Assembly: GCA_023419055.1 (NCBI GenBank)
Contig: JAEZYO010000551.1
Span: forward strand, 1-10,063
Source: Pseudomonadota bacterium
GTDB taxonomy: Bacteria; Myxococcota; Polyangia; Polyangiales; Polyangiaceae
Reading direction: 5' to 3'
DNA length: 10,063 nt
The notes below the pieces were generated by a model, which was given only the letters and a program-made list of their open reading frames with translations, was not told where the DNA came from and ran no database searches. This document shows, one piece after another, positions 1-5,983 of the stretch (position 1 is its first letter; every line of letters starts with the position of its first letter). The position numbers were made by a program, and so were the translations under genes.

Positions 1-171
1 CGCGACGGCACCTCGGGCCGGCGATGGCGGCGCTCGAGGAGCCGGCCGTGCTCAGCGTTCCGGCGCGGCGGGCGGTCACGAGCGCGGCGCAGGTGGTGGC
101 GGCGAGCGGCGCGTGGTGCGCGTCACCGTGATGCGGGCCGCCAGGCTCGGCACCACGTAGCCGGAGCAGAG
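1..171. other. Window edge, no supported gene
   Basis: Every frame in this stretch is either closed by stops or has the composition of a shadow frame. One plus-strand frame is open from the left edge to a TGA at 129-131 and is rich in Ala, Val and Leu. It could be the last ~42 codons of a gene entering from the left and converging on the DUF2182 gene, but I recognise no family in it. No terminator-like hairpin with a T-tract is visible after the DUF2182 stop. Confidence 0.3.
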
Positions 172-1026
172 TCACCCGACCCCGACCGCTCGCATCGTCA
201 GGAACAACCCCGCGCCGATGACGACGACGCCGACGGCTCGCGCGACCCGTTCACCGGCGGGCGCGAGACGTTCGGCGGTGATCGCGGCCGCCACGAAAAG
301 CATCGCGCCGAGGTCCATGACCCCGATGACGAGGAGGATCGCCATCAGCCCGACGCAGCAGCGGCTGCAGTGGAGGCCGAGGCGGAGGCCGTGTCGCCAG
401 GCCGTGCGGGCGTCGGCCGGCAACGTGCGGCCACGCCCGGGGGCCTCGCGGCAGCAGGCGAGGTGACGAGCCTTCCACGAGCTGAGCTGGAGCGCGCCGG
501 CCACGACGACGACGCCGCCGACGGCGATGGGCACGGCGCGCGCCAGCGCCGGCTGCTGCATCTCGATCGCCGCCAGGGCGACGCCGAGCGGGAAGGCGGC
601 CATCCCGAACACGGTCCAGACGAAGAAGTAGCCGAGGGCGACGAGCGCGGTCAGCCGACCGAGGCGCGCCCCACCCGTGTTCACCGCCTCCCGGTAGCGG
701 CGCAGCATGGGGACGAGGGACGGCAGCATCATCGCGATCATCATCACGACCCACATGCCGAGGAACGACGCCGCGGCGCCGGGCCACGTCTGTCCGGGCA
801 TCCGCATCCACGCCATCGACATCGTCCAGCCGCCGGGCATCGGCATCCCGCCCATCCCCGACATCGACGCGGACCAGGCGATCGTCACCGCCGCGCTGGC
901 GGCGAAGAGCAGCGCCGACACCGCGAGGAACGTGTGCTGCGGGGTTCGCGCGGACCCCGTGGGCGTGGTCCATCCGTCCCCTTCGCGACGACCACGACCC
1001 GGTTCAGCGCATGTCGTACTCGTCAT
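172..1026 (-). CDS. DUF2182 family polytopic membrane protein (predicted metal-binding)
   Basis: A 284-aa integral inner-membrane protein of the DUF2182 family, annotated in databases as a predicted metal-binding membrane protein; its biochemical role is unknown. About six hydrophobic segments are visible, near residues 32-52, 82-106, 125-150, 163-183, 222-248 and 262-280. A Met- and Gly-rich stretch at residues 54-78 lies between the first two segments. The family hallmark is the conserved block GLHCSRCCVGLM (about 217-228), preceded by His188 and Cys191-Cys192; these Cys/His/Met residues are plausible soft-metal ligands. The ATG at 1026 lies inside the end of the upstream DUF899 gene (23-nt overlap), which implies co-transcription and translational coupling. 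The next in-frame Met is residue 54, beyond the first membrane segment, so the early start is preferred. Family assignment is firm; the metal role is inference. Confidence 0.88.
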   Translation of the reverse strand: MTSTTCAEPGRGRREGDGWTTPTGSARTPQHTFLAVSALLFAASAAVTIAWSASMSGMGGMPMPGGWTMSMAWMRMPGQTWPGAAASFLGMWVVMMIAMMLPSLVPMLRRYREAVNTGGARLGRLTALVALGYFFVWTVFGMAAFPLGVALAAIEMQQPALARAVPIAVGGVVVVAGALQLSSWKARHLACCREAPGRGRTLPADARTAWRHGLRLGLHCSRCCVGLMAILLVIGVMDLGAMLFVAAAITAERLAPAGERVARAVGVVVIGAGLFLTMRAVGVG

Positions 1027-1771
1027 GGCGGCGGAACCAGAAGCCCGTCTCGTTGCGCCCGAGCGGCGCGCGGTCGAGCCACTGGTACATGCCCCAGAGG
1101 GCGTCCACCCCGCGCGCGTACGCGGAGTAGGTGTGGTAGACGACGCCGTCCTCGAGCGCGAACGCGCTCACGCCCGGTGTTTCCCGCATGTACGTCGCCG
1201 CGTCCGTCCCGAGCTCCGCCGCGATCGTGGCGGTCGGGTCGTTCGTGCCGCCCTCCGGCGGCGGCCGCATGTCCATCGAGCGGAAGTTGTACTCGACGGC
1301 GCCCGACCGCTGCTGCTCCTCGGTGTGCGCTGCCTGGAAGTCGTAGTTGAAGTCGCCGCCGAACGAGGACGCCCACGGGAAGCTCCACCCCATCCGCCGC
1401 TTGTACGCCTGCAGCTTCGCGAGCGGCGCGCGCGACACCGCGCAGAGCGTGACGTCGTGGTGGGCCAGGTGGACGACGAAGCCGTCGAACCCGTCTGCGA
1501 TCGCCGAGCAGGCCGGGCACCCCGCCGTGTAGTCGGGCCCGAACATGAAGTGGTAGACGAGGAGCTGCGAGCGCCCTCGGAAGAGATCCGCCAGCGAGGC
1601 CTTCCCCTCGTCCGTCTCGAACCGATACTCCTTGTCGATCCGGACCCACGGCAGCTCCTGCCGGCGCCGCGCCAGCTCGTCGCTGCGCCGCGTGAGCTCC
1701 TTCTCCGCCGCGAGGAGCTCGAGCCGTGCAGCGAGCCACTCCTGGCGTGTCCCCGTCCTGTGCTTCGGCAT
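1004..1771 (-). CDS. DUF899 family thioredoxin-like protein
   Basis: A 255-aa cytosolic protein of the DUF899 family, related to the thioredoxin/AhpC fold. Hallmarks are a helical N-terminus (1-40), the PWVRIDKEYRFET segment, the strand LLVYHFMFGP (70-79) followed by the CxxC motif GCPACS (84-89), then HLAHHDVTLCAVSRAPL (101-117) and RRMGWSFPWASSFGGDFNYD (125-144). Near the C-terminus are VVYHTYSAYARG and a WFRRHDEYD ending. Length is normal for the family. The CxxC suggests thiol-disulfide or peroxide chemistry, but no substrate is established. The ATG at 1771 is supported by a strong Shine-Dalgarno AAGGAG (minus strand, 1786-1781), nine bases upstream. It is the first gene of a two-gene operon with the overlapping DUF2182 gene. 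A redox protein beside a Cys/Met-rich membrane protein hints at metal or oxidative stress handling (inference). Confidence 0.9.
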   Translation of the reverse strand: MPKHRTGTRQEWLAARLELLAAEKELTRRSDELARRRQELPWVRIDKEYRFETDEGKASLADLFRGRSQLLVYHFMFGPDYTAGCPACSAIADGFDGFVVHLAHHDVTLCAVSRAPLAKLQAYKRRMGWSFPWASSFGGDFNYDFQAAHTEEQQRSGAVEYNFRSMDMRPPPEGGTNDPTATIAAELGTDAATYMRETPGVSAFALEDGVVYHTYSAYARGVDALWGMYQWLDRAPLGRNETGFWFRRHDEYDMR

Positions 1772-1909
1772 GGTTCTCGGCTCCTTTCCGGTCGCTCGAT
1801 CGGGAGCGTCAGCCCGCCCCCTCGCCAGCCGGGCGCGCCAGACTGACCCCCTCCACAGGACCGGACATAACGCCGGCGGTGAACGCCGCCCGGATCGGGC
1901 GAGGCCCGC

Positions 1910-2086
1910 TCAGCTGGCCTTCGCCAGAGCGCCCAGCAGCTCATCGAGATCCGGTGGCTTCGGCACGTGGGCGTCGAAGCCGGCTTCCCGCGCCCGCTGG
2001 CGATCCTCCGGCTGCGCATAGCCGCTCAGCGCCACCAGCCGCTTGTCGCGGAGCGGTGCCTCCCGCCGGAGCGTCCGCGCGGGCAT
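1910..2086 (-). pseudogene. C-terminal fragment of a response-regulator receiver (CheY-like) domain
   Basis: The minus-strand frame ending at the TGA of 1912-1910 encodes about 50 residues that match the second half of a receiver domain. They comprise a helix ending in ARTLRRE, the beta-4 strand RLVALSGYAQPED with the conserved Ser of the phosphorylation switch, the helix RQRAREAGFDAH, and the beta-5 strand with the conserved Lys in VPKPPDLDELLGAL. This arrangement is typical of receivers attached to hybrid histidine kinases. The N-terminal half, with the acidic pocket and phospho-acceptor Asp, is absent: upstream of about 2080 the frame reads Pro/Arg-rich sequence with no receiver similarity up to the divergent oxidoreductase. 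It is therefore a truncated remnant and cannot be phosphorylated. The frame is open further upstream to 2257, but that part overlaps the MDR gene. The boundary at 2086 is approximate. Confidence 0.72.
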
Positions 2087-2184
2087 TGGCGTGACGCAGG
2101 AGGGGAAGGGGTGAGTCGGAAGCGTCGGCGACCGCCCCGCCCGAGCGCTGGTCGAGCGCGGCCGCAGGGTTAGCCTGAGCACCC

Positions 2185-3183
2185 GTGAAAGCACTCGTCC
2201 AGGAGACCTACGGCCCGGTGGAGAACCTGCGCGTCCGGGAATGGGCGCGACCCGCACCCGGAGAGAAGGACGTGCTCGTCCGCGTGCGCGCGGCGGGCGT
2301 GGACCCCGGGGTCTGGCACGTGGTGACCGGGAAGCCGTACATGGTGCGGCTCATGGGGCTCGGGCTGTCCCGGCCCAAGGTGCCCGTGGCGGGCTGGGAT
2401 GCGGCCGGGGTGGTCGAGGGCGTCGGTCCCGGCGTCACGCGCTTCGCCATCGGAGACGAGGTGTTCGGGAACTGCGGCATCGGCGGCTCGGGCACGTTCG
2501 CAGAGTACGCGTGCCTGCCCGTGGGCTCCTGCGCGCCGAAGCCGGCGAGCCTGACATTCGAGGAGGCGGCCGCGCTCCCCGTCTCCGCGTGCACGGCGCT
2601 GCAGGCCGTGCGCGACATCGGCAAGGTCGGGGCGGGAACGCAGGTGCTGGTCCTCGGCGCGGGCGGAGGCGTCGGCCACTACGCCGTCCAGCTCGCGAAG
2701 GTCTTCGGCGGGAGGGTGACCGGCGTCTGCAGCACGTCCAAGGTGGAGTTCGTGCGCGGGCTGGGCGCCGACGACGTCATCGACTACACGCGTGAGGTCG
2801 TCGGCGCCGGAGGGCGTCGCTGGGACGTGATCATCGACACCGCCGGACGCCGCTCGCTCGCCGAGCTGCGCCGCGTGCTCGCGCCGCGCGGGGTGCTGGC
2901 GGTGGTGGGCGGCGAGGGCGGGAACCCGTGGACCGGCGGGTTCCTCGAGAGCATGGTGGCGACGTCGGCGATCTCGCTCTGGTCGAGTCAGAAGCTGCGG
3001 ACCGTGAGCTCCACCGTGACGGCGGATGATCTTCTGCGCCTGAAGGGGCTGGCCGAGGCGGGGAAGCTCCGGCCCGCCGTGGAGCGCCGCTACGCGCTGG
3101 AGGAGGCTGCCCTCGCGCTCGGGGAGCTGGAAAAGGGCCACGCGCGGGGGAAGAGCGTCGTGGTGATCGGGGGCGGGGGCTGA
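2185..3183 (+). CDS. NAD(P)-dependent MDR-family oxidoreductase (zinc-free, quinone oxidoreductase/ADH-like)
   Basis: A 332-aa cytosolic medium-chain dehydrogenase/reductase of normal family length. The N-terminal GroES-like domain spans roughly residues 1-125, including RVRAAGVDPGVWHVVTGK, the strand VAGWDAAGVVEGVG (68-81) and GDEVFG (90-95). The Rossmann domain follows, with the dinucleotide-binding turn LGAGGGVGHYAVQLAK (157-172), then VTGVCSTSK (178-186), GADDVIDYT and a late DVIIDTAG. The Ser/Thr/Lys after the second strand favours NADPH, as in quinone-oxidoreductase-like members. The Cys cluster of the structural zinc site is not visible and zinc-ligand positions are not conserved, so this is probably a zinc-independent reductase of enones or quinones; the substrate is unknown. 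The start is GTG at 2185 with no convincing Shine-Dalgarno, but the protein begins with the canonical MKA(L/V)V strand, which supports it. It is divergent from the receiver remnant and the DUF899 operon. Confidence 0.9.
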   Translation: MKALVQETYGPVENLRVREWARPAPGEKDVLVRVRAAGVDPGVWHVVTGKPYMVRLMGLGLSRPKVPVAGWDAAGVVEGVGPGVTRFAIGDEVFGNCGIGGSGTFAEYACLPVGSCAPKPASLTFEEAAALPVSACTALQAVRDIGKVGAGTQVLVLGAGGGVGHYAVQLAKVFGGRVTGVCSTSKVEFVRGLGADDVIDYTREVVGAGGRRWDVIIDTAGRRSLAELRRVLAPRGVLAVVGGEGGNPWTGGFLESMVATSAISLWSSQKLRTVSSTVTADDLLRLKGLAEAGKLRPAVERRYALEEAALALGELEKGHARGKSVVVIGGGG

Positions 3184-3320
3184 AGGTTATCGAGGGCCTC
3201 TGTGCCGCGGGCGGCCGCAGCGCTGGAGCCAGATGTCTCCCGACGCCGGCATCCTGACGCCGCAGGAGCGGTTCGCCGGGCGATCACTCGGCGCTACCGC
3301 CCATCCTGAGAGGGGGCCGC

Positions 3321-3347
3321 ATTCCATCGTATGGGATCTGGTATAGA
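3321..3347 (+). promoter_or_regulatory. Possible sigma70-type promoter for infA
   Basis: The hexamer TATAGA at 3342-3347 is a fair -10 element (four of six consensus matches) and stands out as AT-rich in a GC-rich gap. The region 16-18 bases upstream (around 3320-3327, ATTCCAT) is at best a weak -35. A start near 3353 would give a leader of about 70 nt containing the hairpin and the ribosome binding site of infA. Placement is inferred from motif and context only. Confidence 0.35.
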
Positions 3348-3367
3348 GTCCCCCGCGCGCAGGGTAC

Positions 3368-3393
3368 CCAGGGGCCTCGCAAGAGGCCCCTGG
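3368..3393 (+). promoter_or_regulatory. Perfect GNRA-tetraloop hairpin in the infA leader
   Basis: Arms at 3368-3378 (CCAGGGGCCTC) and 3383-3393 are perfect 11-bp complements around a GCAA tetraloop, a GNRA class loop that stabilises RNA hairpins. It lies between the putative promoter and the infA Shine-Dalgarno AAGGAG (3412-3417). It is not followed by a T-tract, so it does not look like a classical intrinsic terminator. Possible roles are mRNA stabilisation, control of infA translation, or an anti-termination or pausing element. It is the only strong hairpin seen in the 238-base gap between the oxidoreductase and infA. Confidence 0.6.
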
Positions 3394-3421
3394 TCTTGTC
3401 GAAGCGGCACCAAGGAGAGAG

Positions 3422-3640
3422 ATGAGCGAGAAGGAAGCCGGCATCGAGGTTCAGGGCAGGGTCGAAGAGGCGAGCGGCGGGATGTACCGTGTGAGGCTGG
3501 ATCAGGGCCCGACCGTCCTGGCGTACGCGTCGGGGAAGATGAAGAGATTCCACATCCGCATCATCATGGGCGACCGCGTCAAGGTGGAGCTGTCGCCGTA
3601 CGACCTGACTCGCGGCCGCATCACCTACCGCGACAAGTGA
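3422..3640 (+). CDS. infA: Translation initiation factor IF-1
   Basis: A 72-aa S1/OB-fold protein, the length of a standard IF-1. IF-1 binds the 30S A-site and works with IF-2 and IF-3 in initiation. The sequence follows the family throughout: [10 protein letters not shown], a MYRVRLDQG strand, [10 protein letters not shown] (usual form VLAHISGKMR), [18 protein letters not shown] and the near-invariant LTRGRITYR ending. The ATG at 3422 has a good Shine-Dalgarno AAGGAG (3412-3417). The gene is stand-alone, not in a ribosomal-protein cluster with secY, map or rpmJ. It has small departures from consensus (Tyr-Ala for His-Ile before SGKM, Asp in place of Tyr before the last Lys). It could be the sole infA or a second, divergent copy. 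It has its own leader hairpin and is followed directly by the YkgJ-family gene. Confidence 0.93.
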   Translation: MSEKEAGIEVQGRVEEASGGMYRVRLDQGPTVLAYASGKMKRFHIRIIMGDRVKVELSPYDLTRGRITYRDK

Positions 3641-3657
3641 AGCGCGCGCGGAACGGG

Positions 3658-4104
3658 ATGAAGACATGTGGCGACTGCAGCGCGTGCTGCACGGCATTCG
3701 ATGTGGGCGCGCTCGAGAAGCCCGCTGGAGTGCCCTGTCCGTTCCTGCAGGTTGAAGGTGCCTGCGGGATCTATCCCGAGCGGCCCGACTCCTGTCGCGC
3801 GTTCGCGTGCGGTTGGCTGACGGACGCCACGTGGTCTGACGGCGAGCGGCCCGACCGGCTCGGCGTGATCGTCGTGCCAGCGGATCAGGATTCGGCCTTC
3901 GCCGGCTCGGCGGCCGTCCCACTCCTCGTCGCGTACGAGCTCCGCCCCGGTGCTCTCGAGGCGTGCCAGACGGAGCCCCTGTTGAAGCGCCTGTCGCGGG
4001 ACCGCCTGGTCGCCCTCGTGCGGCACGGGTGGGAGCGCCGCCATCGAGAGCCCTCCGGGTTCATCGGTGGGCCGGAGCTTCGGGCTCCGTCCGGCAGGCA
4101 ATGA
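3658..4104 (+). CDS. YkgJ-family cysteine-cluster protein (putative Fe-S or zinc cluster)
   Basis: A 148-aa protein that starts almost directly with the family signature CGDCSACC (Cys4, 7, 10, 11). This is followed by PCPFL (Cys27), ACGIYPERPDSCRAFACGW (Cys36, 46, 51) and a more variable C-terminal half. These eight cysteines define the YkgJ/CxxCxxCC family (formerly UPF0153), thought to bind a metal or iron-sulfur cluster; cellular function is unknown. The ATG at 3658 places the cluster at the extreme N-terminus as in relatives. A GTG at 3637 is also in frame and overlaps the infA TGA stop (GTGA), adding seven residues, so coupled translation from infA is possible. Neither start has a strong Shine-Dalgarno. 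The gene is convergent with the minus-strand island to its right, 81 bases from the next gene's stop. Confidence 0.85.
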   Translation: MKTCGDCSACCTAFDVGALEKPAGVPCPFLQVEGACGIYPERPDSCRAFACGWLTDATWSDGERPDRLGVIVVPADQDSAFAGSAAVPLLVAYELRPGALEACQTEPLLKRLSRDRLVALVRHGWERRHREPSGFIGGPELRAPSGRQ

Positions 4105-4185
4105 GCACGCATTCACGCCTGGCTCGACGCGCTGGTGCAGCAGGCCACGAAAGCCGGGCAGGCCGCTGAGGTCCGACTCTCAGGC

Positions 4186-4398
4186 TCAGGGCCCGACGCC
4201 GGAGTCGCGCCGGGCACACTCCCGCACGCCGCTCTCCCAGGCCGCGGCCTGCGTCTCGAAACTGCCTTCGAGACCGACGCCATCCACCACGCAGGACCAG
4301 GCCCAGTTCTTCGACAGCGCGACCTGGACCTCGTGTGTCCCGACCTGAAAGCGAGTCGGAAGACATGCCAGCGCATCGGGTTGACGTCGCGGTTCCAT
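4186..4398 (-). CDS. Small protein of unknown function
   Basis: I do not recognise a family. The 70-aa product has a non-random pattern: after a basic N-terminus comes RFQVGTHEVQVAL, then NWAWSCVVDGVGLEGSF, then a helix-like TQAAAWESGVRECARRDSG. This looks like a small beta-beta-beta-alpha fold with conserved Trp and Gly positions, and reads better than any competing frame on either strand. The ATG at 4398 has no clear Shine-Dalgarno. A start at a later codon is unlikely, because the first strand begins near residue 15. It lies 54 bases downstream of the AbiEi-like gene on the same strand, so it may be read through from the AbiE operon, or it may be an unrelated gene bordering the island. It is convergent with the YkgJ-family gene. 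Confidence 0.5.
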   Translation of the reverse strand: MEPRRQPDALACLPTRFQVGTHEVQVALSKNWAWSCVVDGVGLEGSFETQAAAWESGVRECARRDSGVGP

Positions 4399-4452
4399 AC
4401 AGCTGAGTCTATCGCGTCGTGGCTCGCTCAGCGACCCGGCGGGACGGCCCCA

Positions 4453-5064
4453 CTACCGGCGACGCAGGACCTCGTCGAGCTTGCGCGCCACGATGGTCCT
4501 GGAGCGGGCGGAAGGGATCCGGTCGACCCACTCGCGCACGCGGCTTCGACGAAAGCCGCGGGGCAGCTCGAGCTCGGGCAGGGCCGCGAACAGCCTGCTC
4601 CGCGTCGGCGACAGGTAGAGAAAGTCGAAGACCGCCTTCTCCGGTAGGGCGAGCTTGGTCCCCGATCGCGGGTCGTGCTCGAAGCCGTCGAACAGCTCGG
4701 GCCGGATGTGGTGCACGCTGTAGGTGCCGACGCCCGTTTCGACGAGGTCGCTCCGTGCGAGCGAGACGAGATAGATCGAGGAGGGGATCTGGGTGATCAG
4801 GCCGCGCCGATAGAGCGCGGTTTGCAGCGAGACGTAGCTGGGGTAGGGCGCGGTCACGTACTCCGCCAGCGCCAGCGGATCGGGCGGGTCGGAGAGCGCC
4901 CACACGCCACGTCGCACCGGGGTCACGAGCCCCGACGCCGCGAGCCGCCTCAGCGTATGGCTCGCTGCCTGGACGGACAGGCCCAGGATCGCGGCGGCGT
5001 CCGAGGTGGTCGCTGCGGGAACGCGGAGGCTGCGGAGGCGCCCCAGGGCTTCGGTGGCGTTCAT
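4453..5064 (-). CDS. AbiEi-like antitoxin / winged-helix regulator (type IV toxin-antitoxin)
   Basis: A 203-aa protein. Residues 1-60 form a winged helix-turn-helix: SDAAAILGLSVQAASHTLRR is the recognition region and LVTPVRRGVWALSD the wing. The rest matches the AbiEi antitoxin domain, with YPSYVSLQTALYRRGLITQ (74-92), SSIYLVSLARS, a YSVHHI strand and LALPEKAVFDFLYL (138-151). In characterised AbiE systems the AbiEi protein both neutralises the AbiEii nucleotidyltransferase and represses its own promoter. The ATG at 5064 overlaps the stop of the upstream AbiEii-like gene (ATGA) and has AAGG seven bases upstream, so translation is probably coupled. The frame continues far upstream without stops, but that part is a shadow of the AbiEii gene. 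The order is odd: the antitoxin is the second gene, whereas the canonical arrangement puts it first. Confidence 0.85.
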   Translation of the reverse strand: MNATEALGRLRSLRVPAATTSDAAAILGLSVQAASHTLRRLAASGLVTPVRRGVWALSDPPDPLALAEYVTAPYPSYVSLQTALYRRGLITQIPSSIYLVSLARSDLVETGVGTYSVHHIRPELFDGFEHDPRSGTKLALPEKAVFDFLYLSPTRSRLFAALPELELPRGFRRSRVREWVDRIPSARSRTIVARKLDEVLRRR

Positions 5065-5819
5065 GGGCGCGCCTTCTCCAGGTGTTCGATCACCTGCATC
5101 TGGAGCGCATCCCAGGCCTCGCGGGAGCCGTAGGTCTCGACGTGGTCCGCTCGCAGGTAGGACACGACCTGGGACTTGAAGTCGGCGTACGAGATCTCCA
5201 TCACGCGCTCGACCGCCTTGGGGAGGTCGGATCGAATCGGGCGGAGGGCCTCCACGTTCCCTCCAGCCCTGGCGAACAGGACCGCGAGGTCGAACACGTC
5301 TCGCGCCTGGACGATGCTGCGGCCGACGAGCGCCCCGACCTTCTGGCGCAGGGCAGCGGCGAGTGGGTAATGGGGCGCAAGTAGCGGCATGAACTGGTGC
5401 TCCGCCAGGATCGTGGCCGCGACCGGCTCCACCTTCGCCTCCTCGGTTGTCGCGCGACGTGAGAACTCGATCTTGGTGTGGAGGGGCGTGGAGTGGCCCT
5501 CCACGGCCAGACCGACCTTCCACCGCTGCGCGGTGTCCGGCTGCTTTGGGGCGCTGACGCTCGTGATGGAGAGCCCACGACTCCGCAGCGGCATCGAGAG
5601 CGCCGGCCCGCTCAGGACGGCCGTGACCTTCTCCTTGAGCGCGTGAACCGGGAGCCCTGCCACGTCGAGATCGATGTCTTCGGAGTAGCGGACGCTCTCG
5701 AAGAAGAAGCGCAGGTTGCAACCTCCCTTGATGGCGAAGCTGCCCTTCTGCGGCCCCGAGCAGAGGAGCCGGACGAAGTGGAGGTGGAAGAGCTCGACGA
5801 GCTGGCGGTCCGATGGCAT
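5061..5819 (-). CDS. AbiEii/AbiGii-like nucleotidyltransferase toxin (type IV toxin-antitoxin)
   Basis: A 252-aa nucleotidyltransferase-fold protein of the AbiEii/AbiGii toxin family (also COG2253-like). Catalytic hallmarks are visible: FAIKGGCNLRFFF (28-40) with the paired Gly of the NTP-binding turn, and SEDIDLD (46-52) with the metal-binding Asp48/Asp50 (and Asp52). Also present are LHTKIEFSRR (113-122), with Lys and Glu of the family's third motif, and LRQKVGALVGR...QARDVFDLAVLF (157-182), its C-terminal Asp/Lys motif. All key residues are present, so the toxin looks intact. AbiEii relatives are bacteriostatic; MenT-type members transfer nucleotides to tRNA acceptor stems, but the target here is unknown. 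ATG 5819 is the earliest possible start, because an in-frame TAG lies 30 bases upstream. It has no Shine-Dalgarno and lies very close to the putative -10, so the message may be leaderless. It overlaps the antitoxin gene by 4 bases. Confidence 0.88.
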   Translation of the reverse strand: MPSDRQLVELFHLHFVRLLCSGPQKGSFAIKGGCNLRFFFESVRYSEDIDLDVAGLPVHALKEKVTAVLSGPALSMPLRSRGLSITSVSAPKQPDTAQRWKVGLAVEGHSTPLHTKIEFSRRATTEEAKVEPVAATILAEHQFMPLLAPHYPLAAALRQKVGALVGRSIVQARDVFDLAVLFARAGGNVEALRPIRSDLPKAVERVMEISYADFKSQVVSYLRADHVETYGSREAWDALQMQVIEHLEKARP

Positions 5820-5827
5820 GCTGATTG

Positions 5828-5867
5828 TAAATACGCACTGTCGTCGCTATGGTCAACTTCGCGTATT
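5828..5867 (-). promoter_or_regulatory. Putative promoter and operator of the AbiE pair
   Basis: On the minus strand, TTGACC (5856-5851) and TATTTA (5833-5828) are separated by 17 bases, a -35/-10-like pair just before the toxin start. An inverted repeat AATACGC/GCGTATT (5830-5836 and 5861-5867) brackets the core promoter, one arm overlapping the -10 and the other just upstream of the -35. AbiEi proteins are known to repress their own promoters by binding inverted repeats, so this is a reasonable operator candidate. The -10 is weak, and the alternative TACAAT four bases downstream has poor spacing. The remainder of the 164-base gap up to the nuclease stop shows nothing recognisable. Confidence 0.42.
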
Positions 5868-5983
5868 CATATCGGCGGACCTCGGAGGGTGCCTCAACCC
5901 GAGCTCCCGCCTCAGGCTGGCCACATCGACCGCAGGGCAACGAGAACCTGGTGGGAGCGCAGCGCGAAGTTCTGGCGGCGCGC

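Noticed and set aside
1873..1892. GC-rich hairpin (GGCGG/CCGCC) upstream of the DUF899 gene
   Set aside because: The stem is short, there is no T-tract, and such pairings are expected by chance at this GC content.
2170..3141. Minus-strand 323-aa ORF opposite the MDR oxidoreductase
   Set aside because: Antisense shadow of a gene with clear MDR motifs; rich in Arg, His, Ala and Gly with no domain pattern.
3234..3346. Short plus-strand frame reading SPDAGILTPQERFAG
   Set aside because: It looked protein-like for a few residues, but it has no RBS, ends in the promoter region and matches nothing I recognise.
3331..3657. Long plus-strand extension of the YkgJ-family frame upstream of 3658
   Set aside because: It overlaps infA in another frame and has shadow-like composition; family members begin at the CxxCxxCC cluster.
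4166..4183. Possible terminator hairpin between the convergent YkgJ and small ORF genes
   Set aside because: The stem is only 5 bp with an 8-base loop and no T-tract.
5065..5940. N-terminal extension of the AbiEi frame (open upstream to 5940)
   Set aside because: It is Arg/Pro/Gly-rich shadow sequence over the well-supported AbiEii gene; the ATG at 5064 with ATGA overlap and an SD is the real start.
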